Positions 6,717-6,860 of a stretch of DNA of 6,860 bases are shown here, piece by piece. Within the stretch, counting starts at the first letter, position 1. Every line of letters starts with the position of its first letter. The stretch covers positions 1 to 6,860 of the forward strand of contig JAGAAM010000162.1 of the NCBI GenBank assembly GCA_017615235.1, written 5' to 3'. The position numbers and the translations under genes were made by a program. The stretch comes from Clostridia bacterium (GTDB lineage Bacteria; Bacillota_A; Clostridia; Oscillospirales; CAG-382). The notes beneath the pieces are model-generated. The model searched no databases. It worked only from the letters and a program-made list of their open reading frames with translations, and had not been told where the DNA came from.

Positions 6717-6836
6717 CTCGCCGGCTTGTGACACTCGTGTTTTTGTCCGGCTTCGCTTTCGCTTCGCCGCAAAAACCCGGTCACTGCGCATCGCCCGCCT
6801 CGCTGCATCCGTCACCGACGGCGCTCGGCGGTCGCT
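6717..6836. repeat. GC-rich non-coding spacer with hairpin and mirror-repeat structure
   Basis: The composition shifts from AT-rich (6673-6716) to strongly GC-rich. A hairpin joins GTTTTTG (6739-6745) to CAAAAAC (6770-6776), with CGGC (6748-6751) pairing to GCCG (6766-6769) inside it. The loop holds the mirror-symmetric GCTTCGCTTTCGCTTCG (6750-6766). CCGGCTT occurs at both 6721 and 6747. I see no ribosome binding site and no coherent protein. It looks like a dispersed intergenic repeat or the remnant of an inserted element; which one cannot be decided here. Confidence 0.5.
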
Positions 6837-6860
6837 CCAAACTGAGCCACACCCCGTTAT
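6837..6860 (-). repeat. 24-bp direct repeat, copy 2: truncated tRNA-Pro 5' fragment at window edge
   Basis: Identical over 24 bp to 6649-6672. On the minus strand it holds tRNA-Pro nucleotides 1-20, but then continues into the GC-rich spacer (AGCGACCGCC) instead of the rest of the D arm. It is therefore not a working tRNA. The identity may extend beyond the window's right edge. It could be a partial duplication, an insertion target duplication, or an assembly joint at a contig end. Confidence 0.85.

Noticed and set aside
6669..6720. Promoter directly upstream of tRNA-Pro
   Set aside because: AT-rich hexamers such as TTATCA and TAAAAC exist, but their spacing and match are poor.

Overview
The window looks like chromosomal DNA of a Clostridia-type Bacillota bacterium, probably a gut or other anaerobic lineage. 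The evidence is consensus sigma-A-like promoters (TTGnnn, 17 bp, TATAAT), purine-rich Shine-Dalgarno sites, U-tract hairpin terminators, a tRNA gene with encoded CCA, and protein families common in that class. This is inference; no 16S or phylogenetic marker is present.

Layout. On the minus strand at the left edge is the 5' part of a PAP2-family membrane phosphatase gene. It is coupled by a 1-nt overlap (TAATG) to an upstream diguanylate cyclase gene (signature GGDEF motif, extracellular dCache sensor, HAMP). A 208-bp interval with two back-to-back promoters separates this cyclase from a large plus-strand gene. That gene encodes a secreted-type beta-propeller sensor (Reg_prop-like plus Y_Y_Y), one membrane helix and a cytoplasmic HD-GYP phosphodiesterase. 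A bidirectional terminator then separates it from a convergent minus-strand gene for an unusually short GH32 beta-fructosidase. To the right of that gene lie an array of small hairpins spaced by a roughly 24-bp-periodic box, a terminator, tRNA-Pro(CGG), and a GC-rich non-coding stretch. The window ends in a second copy of the tRNA 5' end.

How the parts may work together. The core is an opposed c-di-GMP module: one membrane receptor predicted to make c-di-GMP and one predicted to degrade it, transcribed divergently from a shared control region. Each carries a different extracellular sensor. The PAP2 protein is likely co-expressed with the cyclase. The GH32 enzyme (sucrose or fructan cleavage, predicted cytoplasmic) is terminated separately and may be an unrelated neighbour. 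The most unusual non-coding structures are the hairpin array upstream of the GH32 gene and the duplicated tRNA 5' fragment at the right edge. No gene-free stretch exceeds about 230 bp.
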